Positions 27,661-37,212 of a DNA stretch of 64,000 nucleotides are shown piece after piece; position 1 is the stretch's first letter, and the number at the start of each line of letters is the position of its first letter. The DNA is from Blattabacterium cuenoti (GTDB lineage: Bacteria; Bacteroidota; Bacteroidia; Flavobacteriales; Blattabacteriaceae). The stretch is from the NCBI RefSeq assembly GCF_014251575.1, contig NZ_CP059191.1:124001-188000 (forward strand). Reading direction: 5' to 3'. Both the position numbers and the translations under genes were made by a program. The notes beneath the pieces were generated by a model. The model did no database searches. It saw only the letters and a program-made list of their open reading frames with translations, and was not told the DNA's origin.

Positions 27661-28599
27661 ATGAATCAAAAGGTTCTCTTCTTTTCTACAAGAAGTGGGT
27701 TAAAATTATCAGAAAATATAGCTTCTTATTATGGTACTTTTCTTGGAAAAGTACGATTTTTAGAATTTAGTGATGGTGAATATACTCCTTGTTTTGAACA
27801 ATCTGTTCGTGGATCTAAAGTTTTTTTGATTGGTTCTACTTTTCCTCCAGTAGACAATTTAATGGAATTGCTATTGATGTGCGATGCAGCTCGTAGAGCT
27901 TCCGCTCATAATATAACACTTGTTATACCATATTTTGGATGGGCTAGACAAGACCATAAAGATAAACCTAGAACTCCTATTGCTGCAAAACTTATAGCAA
28001 ATTTAATGGTAGCTTCAGGAGCAACTAGAGTCATGACCATGGATTTGCATGCAGATCAAATTCAGGGATTTTTCGATATACCTGTAGATCATTTGTATGC
28101 ATCTAGAATATTCATTGATTATATTAAAAAATTAAACATGGATCAACTAACTATTGCCTCTCCAGATATGGGAGGAGCTAAAAGAGCTAGAAGTTATGCT
28201 GGTTATTTGGGAACAGATGTAGTTATTTGTTATAAAGAAAGAAAAAAAGCAAATGAGATTGAATTTATGAATCTTATAGGAGATGTTAAAGGAAAAAATA
28301 TCATACTTATAGACGATATGGTAGATACCGCTGGTACTCTAACAGAAGCTGCTAACTTAATAAAAAAACAAGGAGCTAAAAGTGTACGTTCTATTGCTAC
28401 TCATCCAGTTTTATCAGGAAATTCATATGAAAAAATAAATCAATCATCACTTGAAGAATTGGTGGTAACAGATACTATTCCTATAAACAGAATCAAATCC
28501 AATGATAAAATCAAAGTTTTATCTTGTGCTCCACTTTTTGCTGAAGTCATGCAATCTGTACATAAAGACGAATCCATTAGTAATAAATTCGTGATATGA
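27661..28599 (+). CDS. prs: Ribose-phosphate pyrophosphokinase
   Basis: Makes PRPP from ribose-5-phosphate and ATP; PRPP feeds purine (PurF) and pyrimidine (fused UMP synthase) pathways, both encoded here. At 312 residues it has FSDGEYTPCFEQSVRG, MDLHADQIQGFFDIPVDHL, the ASPDMGGAKRARSYA segment and the PRPP-binding IDDMVDTAGTLTEA. It overlaps rplY by 4 bases (ATGA), suggesting coupled translation. Confidence 0.96.
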   Translation: MNQKVLFFSTRSGLKLSENIASYYGTFLGKVRFLEFSDGEYTPCFEQSVRGSKVFLIGSTFPPVDNLMELLLMCDAARRASAHNITLVIPYFGWARQDHKDKPRTPIAAKLIANLMVASGATRVMTMDLHADQIQGFFDIPVDHLYASRIFIDYIKKLNMDQLTIASPDMGGAKRARSYAGYLGTDVVICYKERKKANEIEFMNLIGDVKGKNIILIDDMVDTAGTLTEAANLIKKQGAKSVRSIATHPVLSGNSYEKINQSSLEELVVTDTIPINRIKSNDKIKVLSCAPLFAEVMQSVHKDESISNKFVI

Positions 28600-29252
28600 A
28601 ATATATAAATATATACGGTCAAAAAAGAAATGTTGGAAAAAAAGCTGCTCATTCTATTCGACTTTCTGGAAAAATACCATGTATTTTGTATGGAAAGAAT
28701 ATGAATATTCCATTTTTCGCTTCATTAGAAAGTATAAAAAAAATAGTGGAGACAACGGAGGTATATGAAATAATTATTCAAATAGATAATCAAAATATAA
28801 ATGCAGTTAAAAAAGAAATACAATTTGATCCTATTAGTGACAAAATATTACATGCAGATTTTTTTAAAATTGATAAATCAAAGCCTATTGTCTTGGAAAT
28901 TCCTGTCAAATCTTTTGGAAGACCTATTGGAGTTTCTAAAGGTGGAGAATATTATTCTCCAATTAGAAAACTTAAAGTCAAAGCTTTTCTATCTAATATT
29001 CCAGAATATATAGAATTAAATATTGGTTCTCTAGACATAGGAGACAGAATAACAGTTGAAGATCTATATAACGATCAATATGTTATATTGCATCCATCTC
29101 ACACACTTATAGCAAGAGTGAAAAATTCACGAGTAAATATTAAAAGTTCTCAAGAAGATAAAAAAGAAGATAAAAAAGAAGATAAAAAAGAAGATAAAAA
29201 AGAAGATAAAAAAGAAGATAAAAAAGAAGATAAAAAAGTAAAAAATAAATAA
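28596..29252 (+). CDS. rplY: 50S ribosomal protein L25 (CTC form) with Lys/Glu/Asp repeat tail
   Basis: Binds 5S rRNA. The 218-residue protein has the L25 beta-barrel domain (about 1-90; SIRLSGKIPCILYGKN, DFFKID) and the CTC-type second domain (about 95-185, IGSLDIGDRITVEDL). It ends in a tail of seven identical EDKK units and VKNK. The tail is encoded by an exact 12-base tandem repeat. Starts inside the prs stop and overlaps tadA by one base. Confidence 0.94.
   Translation: MKYINIYGQKRNVGKKAAHSIRLSGKIPCILYGKNMNIPFFASLESIKKIVETTEVYEIIIQIDNQNINAVKKEIQFDPISDKILHADFFKIDKSKPIVLEIPVKSFGRPIGVSKGGEYYSPIRKLKVKAFLSNIPEYIELNIGSLDIGDRITVEDLYNDQYVILHPSHTLIARVKNSRVNIKSSQEDKKEDKKEDKKEDKKEDKKEDKKEDKKVKNK
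29154..29237 (+). repeat. Seven exact copies of a 12-base tandem repeat in the rplY 3' end
   Basis: GAAGATAAAAAA is repeated seven times without a single base difference (84 bases), encoding (EDKK)7. The exact identity suggests recent expansion or continuing slippage in units of four codons, which never disturbs the frame. Confidence 0.96.
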
Positions 29253-29713
29253 TGTCTTTTATAAAAGATCTTTTTTTTATGAAAATAGCTTTAAAAGAAG
29301 CTTTTATTGCTTTTCATAAAAATGAAGTTCCTATAGGTGCTGCAATAACATATGAAGATGTGGTTATAGCAAAAGCTCATAATTTAACTGAAACTTTCAG
29401 TAACATCACCGCACATGCAGAAATGTTGGTAATCGATTTAGCTTCTAATTATTTGAAAAATAAATACATAAAAAAATGCACATTATATGTCACTCTAGAA
29501 CCATGTATTATGTGTGCAGGAGCTTTATTTTGGTCTCAAATAGGAAGAGTAGTTTGTGGAGCTTCCAATAATTCTAGAAGAGGATTTTTGTATTCTGGTA
29601 TTAAATTACATCCAAAAACTAAATTTGTATCTGGAATTATGAAAAATCAGTGTAGAGCTCTGATCCAAAAATTCTTCCTTTTTAAAAGAATTCATAAGCA
29701 TGAAAAAAATTAA
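29252..29713 (+). CDS. tadA: tRNA adenosine(34) deaminase / cytidine deaminase-like zinc protein
   Basis: TadA converts A34 to inosine in the tRNA-Arg anticodon and is usually essential. The 153-residue protein has the zinc motifs H55-A-E57 in NITAHAEML and P84-C85-IM-C88 in LEPCIMCAGALFW, the TadA arrangement. The stop codon of rplY and the ATG share one base. Its end overlaps the convergent dedA-like gene by 4 bases. A guanine deaminase-type function cannot be excluded from sequence alone. Confidence 0.87.
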   Translation: MSFIKDLFFMKIALKEAFIAFHKNEVPIGAAITYEDVVIAKAHNLTETFSNITAHAEMLVIDLASNYLKNKYIKKCTLYVTLEPCIMCAGALFWSQIGRVVCGASNNSRRGFLYSGIKLHPKTKFVSGIMKNQCRALIQKFFLFKRIHKHEKN

Positions 29714-30393
29714 ATAAGTGCCTTTTTTTTTATTTTAAGTTTCAAAATAATCGGTAAAGTTGTAGTAAATACGATTAATAAAATAATCCACTCAAGATGA
29801 TTTTTTAATTCAGGAAAACTTTTATCTAGATAATGTCCAGACAACATAATAGAAAAAGTCCAAGAAAGTGCTCCAATAATATTATATATCATAAATTTTT
29901 TGAAATCAATGCGGATTGCTCCTGCTACAATAGGAGCAAAAGAACGAAACATTGGAAGAAAGCGACTCATAATTAATGCAGTTGTTTTGTATTTATTATA
30001 AAATAATTTTGCCAAAATAAGATGTTTTTTCTTAAAAAAAAAGGAATCCTTTTTTTTATATAATAATTTCCCGGATTTATATCCTAACCAGTATCCTTGC
30101 ATGTTTCCAAGAGTAGCTACAACCGCTACAATTAAAATGATGACAAAGAAAGGAACATCATAAAAATTTTTGCATAAATCTTCTCCAAAAATTCCAGCAG
30201 TAAACAACAAAGAATCTCCTGGCAAGAAGAATCCTATGAAAAATCCTGTTTCTGCAAAAACTATTGCTAAAAGAATAAACAAAGCTGTTTTTCCAAAATA
30301 TAAAAATATCCATCTAGGATTGAATAAATGCTGAAAAAAATCCCAAAAATCAGACATTTTACAAATATGAGAAACAAAATTCAATATTTCCAT
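29710..30393 (-). CDS. DedA-family membrane protein
   Basis: DedA (VTT-domain) proteins are inner-membrane transporters, some implicated in undecaprenyl-phosphate recycling. The 227-residue protein has the family motifs FAETGFFIGFFLPGDSLLFTAG near 45-66, MQGYWLGYKSGK, and SRFLPMFRSFAPIVAGAIRIDFKKF near 145-167, with about five hydrophobic stretches. An internal ATG at residue 13 is an alternative start. The substrate is not predictable here. Confidence 0.9.
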   Translation of the reverse strand: MEILNFVSHICKMSDFWDFFQHLFNPRWIFLYFGKTALFILLAIVFAETGFFIGFFLPGDSLLFTAGIFGEDLCKNFYDVPFFVIILIVAVVATLGNMQGYWLGYKSGKLLYKKKDSFFFKKKHLILAKLFYNKYKTTALIMSRFLPMFRSFAPIVAGAIRIDFKKFMIYNIIGALSWTFSIMLSGHYLDKSFPELKNHLEWIILLIVFTTTLPIILKLKIKKKALI

Positions 30394-30446
30394 TTTTTAT
30401 AAAGAAAAAAACCTAAAAAAAATATTTATTTTCATACTCAAAAAAT

Positions 30447-30575
30447 ATGTTTTTTATGGAGTGTTTATTCAAATTTATTAATATTTTAGGATGGATCCCT
30501 AATATATTTTTTTTAATAGTAGGTTTTATTTTTTTGCTTTTTTGGTTATACAAAATATTTCATTTTATTGATTAA
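30447..30575 (+). CDS. Small single-span membrane ORF (42 aa)
   Basis: An ATG-to-TAA frame of 42 residues between dedA and aroB. It reads MFFMECLFKFINILGW, then a strongly hydrophobic span (about 19-35) and LYKIFHFID at the end. The hydrophobic span followed by a short Trp/Tyr-Lys-Phe-Asp tail faintly recalls short flavobacterial membrane proteins such as DUF6341, but I cannot confirm that. AT-rich DNA makes such Phe/Ile frames by chance, so this is tentative. Confidence 0.4.
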   Translation: MFFMECLFKFINILGWIPNIFFLIVGFIFLLFWLYKIFHFID

Positions 30576-30613
30576 TAAAAAATTAGTTAATTTTGTTGGG
30601 TGAAGCTAAATGA

Positions 30614-31687
30614 ATGCGAATGAAAAATAGCGATAGAGTGGGTTTCATATATTTTCGTGAAAAAGCTTATGAAATACTAGAAAATTATCTCCTTAACCAA
30701 ATAGATTCCATAAAAAATACATTTATTTTGTTGGATGATAGAACTCATAAACATTGTCTTCCTATTCTTTTATCTCATATAGATTTTTTAAAAAAATCTA
30801 ATTTGATTCAGATAAAATCAGGAGAAAAAGAAAAAAATATTCATACATGCATTCAAATATGTAAAAATCTGGAAAAATTTAAAGCAAATAGAAAAAGTTT
30901 AATCCTAAACTTAGGAGGAGGAGTTATAACAGATATAGGTGGATTTGTAGCTTCTATATTTAAAAGAGGAATTCGTTTTGTGAATATTCCTACTACTTTA
31001 TTAGGAATGGTAGATGCTTCTGTGGGATACAAAACAGGTGTTAATTTAGATTCTATTAAAAATGAAATAGGATCTTTTTATATTCCGGAATTTTTAATTA
31101 TTGATACTCATTTTTTGAAGACTCTTCCTAAAAAAGAGATTATTTCTGGAATGGCTGAAATGTTTAAACATGGTTTAATAGCGGATAAAGATTTTTGGAT
31201 AAAAATGAATCAAATAAAAGATATAAATAATATAAATCAATGGGATCATTTAATTCATCAATCTATATTAATAAAACAGAAAATTGTGGATTTAGACCCT
31301 AAAGAAAAAGGATTAAGAAAAATACTTAATTTTGGACATACCATTGGACATGCTTTGGAAAGTTATTTTCTGAATACGGAAAAGATATTACACGGGATAG
31401 CTGTGATCATGGGAATGATCTGTGAATCTTGGATTTCTTACAAAATTAATGGTTTATCTATTTCTGATTATGAAAATATTAAATCAAAATTTTCTGCATT
31501 ATATCCAATGCAAAAAAAATTTTTTGATTTAGAAGATTCAGAAATCGAAAAAATATTGATGATCATGGAATATGATAAAAAAAATGAGAATAACAAAATT
31601 CAATTTTCTTTATTAAAAGAAATAGGAAAATGTTCTTATAACTGTCAAGTTCCACATTCCTTGATCAAGGAATGTTTTTTTAACTAA
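30614..31687 (+). CDS. aroB: 3-dehydroquinate synthase
   Basis: Second step of the shikimate pathway to aromatic amino acids. At 357 residues it has the NAD-binding LNLGGGVITDIGGFVASIFKRGI (about 95-117), the IPTTLLGMVDASVGYKTGVN segment, and metal ligands in EMFKHGLIAD and LNFGHTIGHALES. ATG codons at 30614 and 30620 are both usable. The last 11 codons contain a strong terminator hairpin. No other aro gene is adjacent. Confidence 0.95.
   Translation: MRMKNSDRVGFIYFREKAYEILENYLLNQIDSIKNTFILLDDRTHKHCLPILLSHIDFLKKSNLIQIKSGEKEKNIHTCIQICKNLEKFKANRKSLILNLGGGVITDIGGFVASIFKRGIRFVNIPTTLLGMVDASVGYKTGVNLDSIKNEIGSFYIPEFLIIDTHFLKTLPKKEIISGMAEMFKHGLIADKDFWIKMNQIKDINNINQWDHLIHQSILIKQKIVDLDPKEKGLRKILNFGHTIGHALESYFLNTEKILHGIAVIMGMICESWISYKINGLSISDYENIKSKFSALYPMQKKFFDLEDSEIEKILMIMEYDKKNENNKIQFSLLKEIGKCSYNCQVPHSLIKECFFN
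31654..31681 (+). terminator. Intrinsic terminator embedded in the 3' end of aroB
   Basis: Perfect 9-base arms ACATTCCTT (31654-31662) and AAGGAATGT (31667-31675) with a GATC loop, followed directly by six T (31676-31681). The 22-base palindrome lies wholly within coding sequence, ending just before the aroB stop at 31687. It would separate aroB from gyrA, which begins 59 bases later. This is the clearest hairpin-plus-T-run I found in the window. Confidence 0.7.
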
Positions 31688-31746
31688 ACATTTTTTATTA
31701 ATTTATTAATATTCTTTATATTAAAATTAAGTAAATCTCATAAAAA

Positions 31747-34206
31747 ATGAGTGAAAAAGAAAAATTAGTTCCCATCAATATCGAAGATGAAATGAAATCA
31801 TCTTATATAGATTATTCTATGTCTGTTATTGTGTCTAGAGCTCTTCCTGATGCAAGAGATGGATTAAAACCTGTACATAGAAGAGTCCTTTATGGGATGT
31901 ATAGATTAGGAATTTTATCTAATAGTTCCTATAAAAAATCGGCTCGTATTGTTGGAGAAGTTTTAGGAAAGTATCATCCACACGGAGATGTTTCGGTTTA
32001 CGATACAATGGTTCGTATGGCTCAAAAATGGACTCTTCGTTATCCATTAATAGATGGACAGGGGAATTTTGGTTCATTAGATGCAGATCCTCCTGCAGCT
32101 ATGCGTTATACAGAAGTCAGAATGAAACAAATATCTGAAGAAATGTTATTGGATATCAAGAAAAAAACAGTAGATATGCAATTTAATTTTGATGATTCTT
32201 TAGAGGAGCCAACAGTTTTGCCTACACGGATCCCTAATCTTTTGATCAATGGATCTTCTGGTATTGCAGTTGGAATGGCTACTAATATTCCTCCTCATAA
32301 TTTAAAAGAAACTATAAATGCTATTTGTGCTTATATAGACAATAACAATAATTTATCTGTAGAACAGATTATGAAATACATTAAAGCTCCGGATTTTCCG
32401 ACAGGAGGAATCATTTATGGATACGATGGAGTTAAAAATGCTTTTCAAACCGGAAAAGGGCGTATTGTTTTGCGTGCAAAAGTTCATTTAGAAGAAATTC
32501 AGGGGAGACAATGTATTGTAGTAGATGAAATTCCTTATCAAGTAAATAAAGCTGATATGATAACTAAGACTGTAGGATTAATGAAAGAAGGTAAAATGGA
32601 AGGGATCTATCAAATTCGTGATGAATCGGATAGAAATGGATTGCGTATTGTTTATATTCTTAAGCAGAATACAAACCCTCACATTATATTGAATAAATTA
32701 TTTCAATATACTTCTCTACAAATTTATTTCAATGTCAATACTATAGCTTTAGTTAATGGGAAACCTCTTCAATTAAATATAAAGGATCTTATTCAACATT
32801 TTGTAGAACATCGACATGATGTTATTATTCGTCGTACTAAATACGAATTAGAAAAATGGAAAAATCGTGTTCATATATTGATAGGATTTTTTAAAATATT
32901 AGATCATTTGGATCTGATGATCCAACTGATTAAAAAATCTAAAAATCATCATGATGCTTGTTATACATTGATTAAAAGATTTAAAATATCAGAAGATCAA
33001 TCTAAATCTGTTTTAGATATGCGTTTACAAAATCTTACCTCTTTAGAGCTAGAAAAACTGAAAAAAGAATATGACGAACTTGTAAAAAGAATAGAATTTT
33101 TTCAAAATGTTTTGGTTCAATCTTCTATAAGAACCAAAATTATCAAAGAAGAACTTTTAGATATCAAAAAAAAATATCAAGATTCACGTAGAACACAGAT
33201 TGATTATTCAGGTAATAAAGTACATATAGAAGATTTAATTGAAAACGAACAAGTGGTTCTTACTATTTCCCATGCTGGTTATATCAAGAGAACTTCTTTA
33301 TCAGAATACAAACGTCAAGGAAGGGGTGGGGTAGGAAATAGAGGAGCTACAGCCAGAGAATCTGACTTTTTTAAACATTTACTTATAGCAACGAATCATC
33401 AGTATCTGCTTTTTTTTACAGAAAAAGGAAAATGTTTTTGGTTAAGAGTATATGAAATTCCAGAAGGATCCAAAATTTCTAAAGGAAGAGCAATTCAAAA
33501 TATTATTCGTCTTCAACAAGATGATAAAGTTAATGCCTATATATTAACGGGAGATCTTACCAATAAAGAGTACGTTAAAGATTATTATGTAATGATGGTT
33601 ACTCAAAAAGGTTTTATTAAAAAAACATCTTTAGAAAATTATTCTAGACCCAGAAAAGATGGAATTAATGCCATCGTAATTCGTAAAGGAGATTCTTTAT
33701 TAGAAGCTATTTTAACCAAAGGAGATAGTCATGTTTTTATTGCTGTAAAAAGTGGAAGAATTATTCGTTTTTCAGAAAAGAAAGTAAGATCAACTGGAAG
33801 AACTTCTTCTGGAGTAATAGGAATTAATTTTACAGTTAAGACTGATATAGTGATTGGAATGATATGTGTGGATGGAAAAGAAAAAGCACATTTGTTGGTA
33901 GTTTCTGAAAAAGGATTTGGAAAAAGGTCCCATCTAAAAAATTATCGTATAACTAATCGTGGTGGAAAAGGAATAAAAACAATAAATATTACTCAAAAAA
34001 CAGGTGATTTAATTGCTATCAAACATGTTACCGATCAAGATGATTTGATGATCATTAAAAAATCAGGAATTATTATACGTATACCTGTGTCAGACATAAG
34101 AGTTATGGGAAGAACGACTCAAGGTGTTAGATTAATTAACTTAAAAGAAAACGATGCTATAGCTGATGTAGCAAAAGTTTATAAACCTATTATGGGGTTT
34201 CATTAA
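31747..34206 (+). CDS. gyrA: DNA gyrase subunit A
   Basis: Breakage-reunion subunit of gyrase, 819 residues. The catalytic tyrosine is Y121 in [10 protein letters not shown]. The C-terminal beta-pinwheel includes the GyrA box RQGRGGVG (near 525), which marks gyrase over ParC. At the position of E. coli Ser83 this protein has Val82 ([10 protein letters not shown]), a site where substitutions reduce quinolone binding. The last 17 bases overlap the convergent protease gene. gyrB is not in the window. Confidence 0.96.
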   Translation: MSEKEKLVPINIEDEMKSSYIDYSMSVIVSRALPDARDGLKPVHRRVLYGMYRLGILSNSSYKKSARIVGEVLGKYHPHGDVSVYDTMVRMAQKWTLRYPLIDGQGNFGSLDADPPAAMRYTEVRMKQISEEMLLDIKKKTVDMQFNFDDSLEEPTVLPTRIPNLLINGSSGIAVGMATNIPPHNLKETINAICAYIDNNNNLSVEQIMKYIKAPDFPTGGIIYGYDGVKNAFQTGKGRIVLRAKVHLEEIQGRQCIVVDEIPYQVNKADMITKTVGLMKEGKMEGIYQIRDESDRNGLRIVYILKQNTNPHIILNKLFQYTSLQIYFNVNTIALVNGKPLQLNIKDLIQHFVEHRHDVIIRRTKYELEKWKNRVHILIGFFKILDHLDLMIQLIKKSKNHHDACYTLIKRFKISEDQSKSVLDMRLQNLTSLELEKLKKEYDELVKRIEFFQNVLVQSSIRTKIIKEELLDIKKKYQDSRRTQIDYSGNKVHIEDLIENEQVVLTISHAGYIKRTSLSEYKRQGRGGVGNRGATARESDFFKHLLIATNHQYLLFFTEKGKCFWLRVYEIPEGSKISKGRAIQNIIRLQQDDKVNAYILTGDLTNKEYVKDYYVMMVTQKGFIKKTSLENYSRPRKDGINAIVIRKGDSLLEAILTKGDSHVFIAVKSGRIIRFSEKKVRSTGRTSSGVIGINFTVKTDIVIGMICVDGKEKAHLLVVSEKGFGKRSHLKNYRITNRGGKGIKTINITQKTGDLIAIKHVTDQDDLMIIKKSGIIIRIPVSDIRVMGRTTQGVRLINLKENDAIADVAKVYKPIMGFH

Positions 34207-36304
34207 AATCACGCAAAATATTAACACATTCTGAGACTAAAAAATCTTTTATCAAATTTTTTTTCCATTCTTGTTGTTCTTTCATTTCTGATTCTTTTTC
34301 ATTTAAAATAATTTTATAAGAAGGAGGAAAAGCTCGTAATCCATATATATTCAAATAATTTTTTAGTTTCTGAAAATTTTCATTTCTTTTTTTTATTTTT
34401 TTATTCTCAAAATAGAATTTTTTCCAGTTTAAAGAAAACTGTTTCTTTTTTGAAAAATTTTTTTCTAATAATTGTATAGTTTTATTAATATTCGTTAAAT
34501 TCTTATTTTTATTCAAACGGTTAATGCTTTTAAGCTTGACATTTTCTAAGTTATTTATTTTATTTTGATTCCAATAGTGAAAAGAAATGGGATCTACATT
34601 ATCCCATTTCATAGAATTGGGTTGATTTTTTTCCATAAGTTTTAAAGATATATTACTTATATCACTCGGGATCACTATATCTGAATTAACTCCTTTTAAT
34701 TGAGTCGAACTTCCATTTACACGGTAAAATTTGTTAATGGTAAATTTTAAAGCTCCAAATTCTTTATTGGAAAAGAAAAATCGATTTAATGGATAAATAG
34801 TTTGAACTGTTCCTTTTCCATATGTTTGAGAACTACCAACAATAATTCCTCTTTTATAATCAGCTATAGCTGCTGCAAGAATTTCAGAAGCAGACGCTGA
34901 TAGTTCATTAACAAGAACTACAAGTGGACCTGTCCATAGGATTTCTTCATGATTATTTATTAATATCTTTTTTTTCTTATGAGATTGACCTATTTGTACT
35001 ATGGGGACTTTTCCCAAAAAAAAACCAGCAATTTCTATTACAGTATCTAAAGAACCTCCTCCATTATTTCTGATATCTATAATGAGACCTTTTATATTTT
35101 CCTTTTTTAATTTTTGAATAATTTTTTTCATATCTTTAGCTGCATTTCTTCCATTTTTGTTTTCAGGATTAAAATAAAATTCAGGCAAATAGATCAACCC
35201 ATATTTATTTTCATTTTTATCCAATATCATAGCACTTTTTGCAAAAATTTCTTTCTTCTCTATAACATCTCTGGTTAAGATTATTTCTTCTATAGAACCA
35301 TTCTTTTTTTGAAGAGTTAATTTGACTTTGCTTCCTTTTTTTCCTCTAATCAAACGAATTGAATTTTCCAATAATAAACCTACAATATTTTGAAACTCAG
35401 AATTGATATCTTTTGCTACTCGTATAATTTTATCTCCTACTTCTATTTTTTTGCTTTTCCATGCTGGAGCACCAACAATAAGTTTAACAACAGTAGGGTA
35501 TCCCTTATCATCTTGTAACTCAACCCCTATTCCTTCTGTTTGTCCAGATATGTTTAAATCAAAAATTTCTTTTTCTTTAGGAGATAAATAACGAGTATGA
35601 GGGTCATATTGGGAAGTTATAGTATTTACATACATAGAAAACCAGTCAAATTCTTTTTTTCTTTTTAATTTTCTTAAATATTCCAGAATATATTCTTCCA
35701 CTTTTTTTCTAGATATTTTCTCTTCATGAAGAAATGCATTTTTCCAAATTTTTTGTTTCGAAATCTTTAATTTTTTTTGGTTGATAGAAGTTATAATTTC
35801 TAGTAAAGTCAAATATTTTAAATATTTTCTCCATTTTTCAATCCATTCTTGATGATTTTTTGGATAATAAATATCATTTACTCCAATAAAATACATTTCT
35901 TCTTTATTAAAATCAAAAGGTTTTTTTAATATTTGAAAACATATGGATTCCACTTCTTTTATTCTTTGATAAAAACGCTTGATAATAATATTGAAAAACG
36001 TAGTATCTCCATGAATCCAAAAATCATCTATTTTATTTTTATACAAAGACAAATCTTCTATATCTTTTTGCATAAAAAAACGTTTTTGATTGTCTAATTT
36101 TTCAAAATATTTATTATATACTTTTTGTGAAAAATCATTATTAATAGAAATGGGATTTGGATGCAAAAAGTGAAGTGTTTTATATATTGTTTTGAGTATT
36201 AAATGATTTTTTTCTTGTTCTCCATTAGGAGAACAAAAACTCAATAAAAAAATGAAAATGAAACCAATTATTATGTACTTAAGTTGTTTGATTTTAGAAA
36301 TCAC
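34190..36304 (-). CDS. Carboxy-terminal (tail-specific) processing protease, S41 family
   Basis: Periplasmic protease of the Prc/Ctp type, 704 residues. It starts at a GTG at 36304, the only plausible start; an N-terminal hydrophobic segment (about 9-22) is a signal peptide or anchor. The PDZ domain has [17 protein letters not shown] and [11 protein letters not shown]; the S41 core has [23 protein letters not shown] and the catalytic Ser/Lys region [31 protein letters not shown] Cys at about 23 follows LSF, a poor lipobox. Divergent from surE, convergent overlap with gyrA. Confidence 0.93.
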   Translation of the reverse strand: MISKIKQLKYIIIGFIFIFLLSFCSPNGEQEKNHLILKTIYKTLHFLHPNPISINNDFSQKVYNKYFEKLDNQKRFFMQKDIEDLSLYKNKIDDFWIHGDTTFFNIIIKRFYQRIKEVESICFQILKKPFDFNKEEMYFIGVNDIYYPKNHQEWIEKWRKYLKYLTLLEIITSINQKKLKISKQKIWKNAFLHEEKISRKKVEEYILEYLRKLKRKKEFDWFSMYVNTITSQYDPHTRYLSPKEKEIFDLNISGQTEGIGVELQDDKGYPTVVKLIVGAPAWKSKKIEVGDKIIRVAKDINSEFQNIVGLLLENSIRLIRGKKGSKVKLTLQKKNGSIEEIILTRDVIEKKEIFAKSAMILDKNENKYGLIYLPEFYFNPENKNGRNAAKDMKKIIQKLKKENIKGLIIDIRNNGGGSLDTVIEIAGFFLGKVPIVQIGQSHKKKKILINNHEEILWTGPLVVLVNELSASASEILAAAIADYKRGIIVGSSQTYGKGTVQTIYPLNRFFFSNKEFGALKFTINKFYRVNGSSTQLKGVNSDIVIPSDISNISLKLMEKNQPNSMKWDNVDPISFHYWNQNKINNLENVKLKSINRLNKNKNLTNINKTIQLLEKNFSKKKQFSLNWKKFYFENKKIKKRNENFQKLKNYLNIYGLRAFPPSYKIILNEKESEMKEQQEWKKNLIKDFLVSECVNILRDFNETP

Positions 36305-36369
36305 AATTATGTTTTTGTTTGATAAATAGTAGTAAAATTATTATATAAATATCTTTTTTCTGTAAAAAA

Positions 36370-37212
36370 ATGAATAAAAAACCAATTATTTTAGTTACAA
36401 ATGATGATGGTATTATAGCTCCAGGTATTAGAGCACTTATTCATGCTATGAATCTTTTAGGAGACGTGTATGTTGTTGCTCCAAATAAGCCTCAATCTGG
36501 AGTGGGACATGCCATAACTATGGATACTGTGTTGTACTGCGATTCTGTAAAAATAGATAATGGAAATCAAAAAGAATGGGAATGTTCAGGGACACCGGTA
36601 GATTGTGTAAAATTAGCTATTAATAAAATTCTTCCAAGAAAGCCTGATATTTGTGTATCAGGAATTAACCATGGATCAAATTCTTCTATAAATATCATGT
36701 ATTCTGGGACAATTTCCGCTGTTATTGAAGCTAGTATAGAAGGAATTCCATCTATAGGATTTTCTCTTTTGGATTTTGATTGGAATGCTGATTTTGAACC
36801 ATCAAAAAAATATGTTTATAGAATTGTCAAAAAAATACTTTATAATCCTATTCCAGAAAAAATAATTAGTCTGAATGTTAATATTCCAAATTTGAAAAAA
36901 GAACAAATCAAAGGAATTAAAATATGTAGACAAGCAGGATCTAAATGGAAAGAAAGTTTTGATAAACGATCTAATCCAAAAGGAAGAACTTATTATTGGT
37001 TAGTAGGCGATTTTGTTAATCTTGATGAAAAAATAGATACAGACGAATGGGCATTAAAAAACGGATATGTTTCTATTGTTCCTATTCAATTTGATTTAAC
37101 AAATTATCCTATATTAAATATTTTAAAATCCTGGAATTTTATATTATTCTTTTGGATCCATATCATTTTGAATATGAACATTAAAATATATAGCCAGTGT
37201 CATCTTTTTTAG
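36370..37212 (+). CDS. surE: 5'-nucleotidase SurE
   Basis: Metal-dependent nucleoside monophosphate phosphatase. Metal ligands are visible in ILVTNDDGI (D12, D13) and in SGINHGSNSSINIMYSGTISAV. Homologous sequence runs to about residue 257 (ILKSWNF), where the family normally ends. The frame then continues about 23 more Ile/Phe-rich residues to a TAG at 37212, overlapping ruvB by 16 bases. That tail looks like read-through into former intergenic DNA. Confidence 0.94.
   Translation: MNKKPIILVTNDDGIIAPGIRALIHAMNLLGDVYVVAPNKPQSGVGHAITMDTVLYCDSVKIDNGNQKEWECSGTPVDCVKLAINKILPRKPDICVSGINHGSNSSINIMYSGTISAVIEASIEGIPSIGFSLLDFDWNADFEPSKKYVYRIVKKILYNPIPEKIISLNVNIPNLKKEQIKGIKICRQAGSKWKESFDKRSNPKGRTYYWLVGDFVNLDEKIDTDEWALKNGYVSIVPIQFDLTNYPILNILKSWNFILFFWIHIILNMNIKIYSQCHLF

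Noticed and set aside
36236..36304. Lipoprotein signal on the tail-specific protease
   Set aside because: The residue before the cysteine is Phe (LSFC), which does not fit a bacterial lipobox; a plain signal peptide or anchor is likelier.
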